From the NCBI GenBank assembly GCA_024639625.1, contig JAHEIA010000168.1, forward strand, positions 1-6,967: 6,967 nucleotides of DNA, written 5' to 3'. The position numbers were made by a program, and so were the translations under genes. Origin of the DNA: Chromatiales bacterium. GTDB taxonomy: Bacteria > Pseudomonadota > Gammaproteobacteria > Chromatiales > Chromatiaceae. Below are positions 6,070 to 6,967 of this stretch, piece by piece. The number at the start of each line of letters is the position of its first letter. Positions within the stretch are counted from its first letter, which is position 1. A model generated the notes under the pieces. The model saw nothing but the letters and a program-made list of their open reading frames with translations. It was not told where the DNA came from and did no database searches.

Positions 6070-6967
6070 ATACCTCGGCAGGACGGCTGCACAGCCAATT
6101 ATTTGACGCCGACGCCTTCGCCGACGAATTGAACAGTGGCGCACCCCCACTCTCCCTGTTTCGCGAGACGCTGAAACACCACGCCCAGAGGCTGCGCGAG
6201 AGTTTCGATTCCGGAGTCCCGGTGGTCGATCTGGTGCAGGGCCGCGCCCGCCTGGTCGACCAACTCTTGCAACACGCCTGGAAGCTCAACCTACCCTCGG
6301 ATGCGAGTGCCGCATTCGTCGCCGTCGGTGGCTACGGCCGGGGGGAACTCCACCCTGCCTCGGATATCGACCTGATGGTGCTGGTTGCCGATAGTGACCC
6401 GGACTACCTGCGCGAGCCGCTCGAGCGCCTGCTGACCTTCCTCTGGGACATCGGCCTCGAAGTCGGCCACAGTGTGCGCTCGGTCGATGAGTGTGTGCGT
6501 GAGGCCCAGCAGGATCTCAGCGTGGTCACGAACCTGATGGAAGCGCGGCTGCTCGCTGGGTCACGGTCACTGTTCGAGCGCATGCGCGAAGCGACCGGGC
6601 CCGACCGTATCTGGGACAGCCGAGAATTTTTCGCCGCCAAACGCCGGGAGCAGACTCAGCGCTACAGCAAGTACGACGATACCGCCTACAATCTCGAACC
6701 GAACATCAAGGGAAGCCCGGGCGGCTTGCGCGACATCCAGATGATCACCTGGGTCGCGAAGCGCCATTTCGCGGCCGAAACGATGCACGCCCTGGTCGCC
6801 CATGGGTTTCTTACCGAGGAGGAGTACGCCACCCTGGAGCGCGGGCAAGATCTGTTGTGGAAGATCCGATTCGCCCTGCACACCTTGACCGGCCGGCGCG
6901 AGGACCGTCTGCTGTTCGATTACCAGCGCACCTTGGCCACTCAATTTGGTTATCGGGATCAAGCGCA
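6066..6967 (+). CDS. glnD: PII uridylyltransferase / uridylyl-removing enzyme, N-terminal part (cut by window edge)
   Basis: GlnD is the glutamine sensor that adds UMP to PII proteins (GlnB, GlnK) in nitrogen shortage and removes it in excess, thereby steering glutamine synthetase and NtrBC. About 300 codons are in the window, of roughly 890 in the family. The nucleotidyltransferase domain is clear: AVGGYGRGELHPASDIDLMV at 86-105, with the GG pair (88-89) and the catalytic aspartates D100 and D102. The following block YNLEPNIKGSPGGLRDIQ, near residues 209-226, belongs to the GlnD linker domain that follows the transferase domain. The HD (uridylyl-removing) and ACT (glutamine-sensing) domains lie beyond the edge. 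The ATG at 6066 overlaps the map stop by four bases, and no strong separate ribosome binding site is seen, so translation is probably coupled to map. The reading frame is open to the end of the window. Confidence 0.96.
   Translation, partial: MNTSAGRLHSQLFDADAFADELNSGAPPLSLFRETLKHHAQRLRESFDSGVPVVDLVQGRARLVDQLLQHAWKLNLPSDASAAFVAVGGYGRGELHPASDIDLMVLVADSDPDYLREPLERLLTFLWDIGLEVGHSVRSVDECVREAQQDLSVVTNLMEARLLAGSRSLFERMREATGPDRIWDSREFFAAKRREQTQRYSKYDDTAYNLEPNIKGSPGGLRDIQMITWVAKRHFAAETMHALVAHGFLTEEEYATLERGQDLLWKIRFALHTLTGRREDRLLFDYQRTLATQFGYRDQA

Overview
The window is a conserved housekeeping region of a GC-rich gammaproteobacterium. Two divergent gene sets leave a shared control region at about 5063-5283. 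On the minus strand, in order of transcription, lie rpsB, tsf, pyrH, frr, uppS, cdsA and the start of dxr. On the plus strand lie map and the first third of glnD. The order frr-uppS-cdsA-dxr is the one I recall from Pseudomonas-type gammaproteobacteria; E. coli has frr-dxr-uppS-cdsA. The protein sequences look gammaproteobacterial. A Chromatiales-like or other non-enteric host is plausible, but the genus cannot be settled by eye.

Minus-strand layout: rpsB (4301-5062, S2), a 55-base AT-rich spacer with a 9-bp hairpin, tsf (3358-4245, EF-Ts), a 113-base spacer with a second 9-bp hairpin, then a tightly packed run of pyrH (2522-3244), frr (1963-2520), uppS (1152-1943), cdsA (296-1129) and dxr (from 299, cut by the window edge). 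The genes from pyrH onward are separated by 1 to 22 bases or overlap by 4. Plus-strand layout: map (5284-6069) overlaps glnD (from 6066, cut by the right edge) by 4 bases.

The minus-strand genes link translation (S2, EF-Ts, ribosome recycling factor) with UMP kinase and with envelope and isoprenoid precursors (undecaprenyl-PP synthase, CDP-diglyceride synthase, DXP reductoisomerase). The plus-strand genes are methionine aminopeptidase and the PII uridylyltransferase. The most informative non-coding stretch is the divergent region. It holds a good extended -10 promoter for rpsB with a GC-rich discriminator, an 11-bp-period direct repeat, and a long imperfect stem-loop in the rpsB leader that fits the known autoregulation of rpsB by S2.

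No mobile element, CRISPR array, tRNA, rRNA, phage gene or defence system is visible, and no gene is broken. I see no sign of a new multigene system. The points worth a second look are regulatory.
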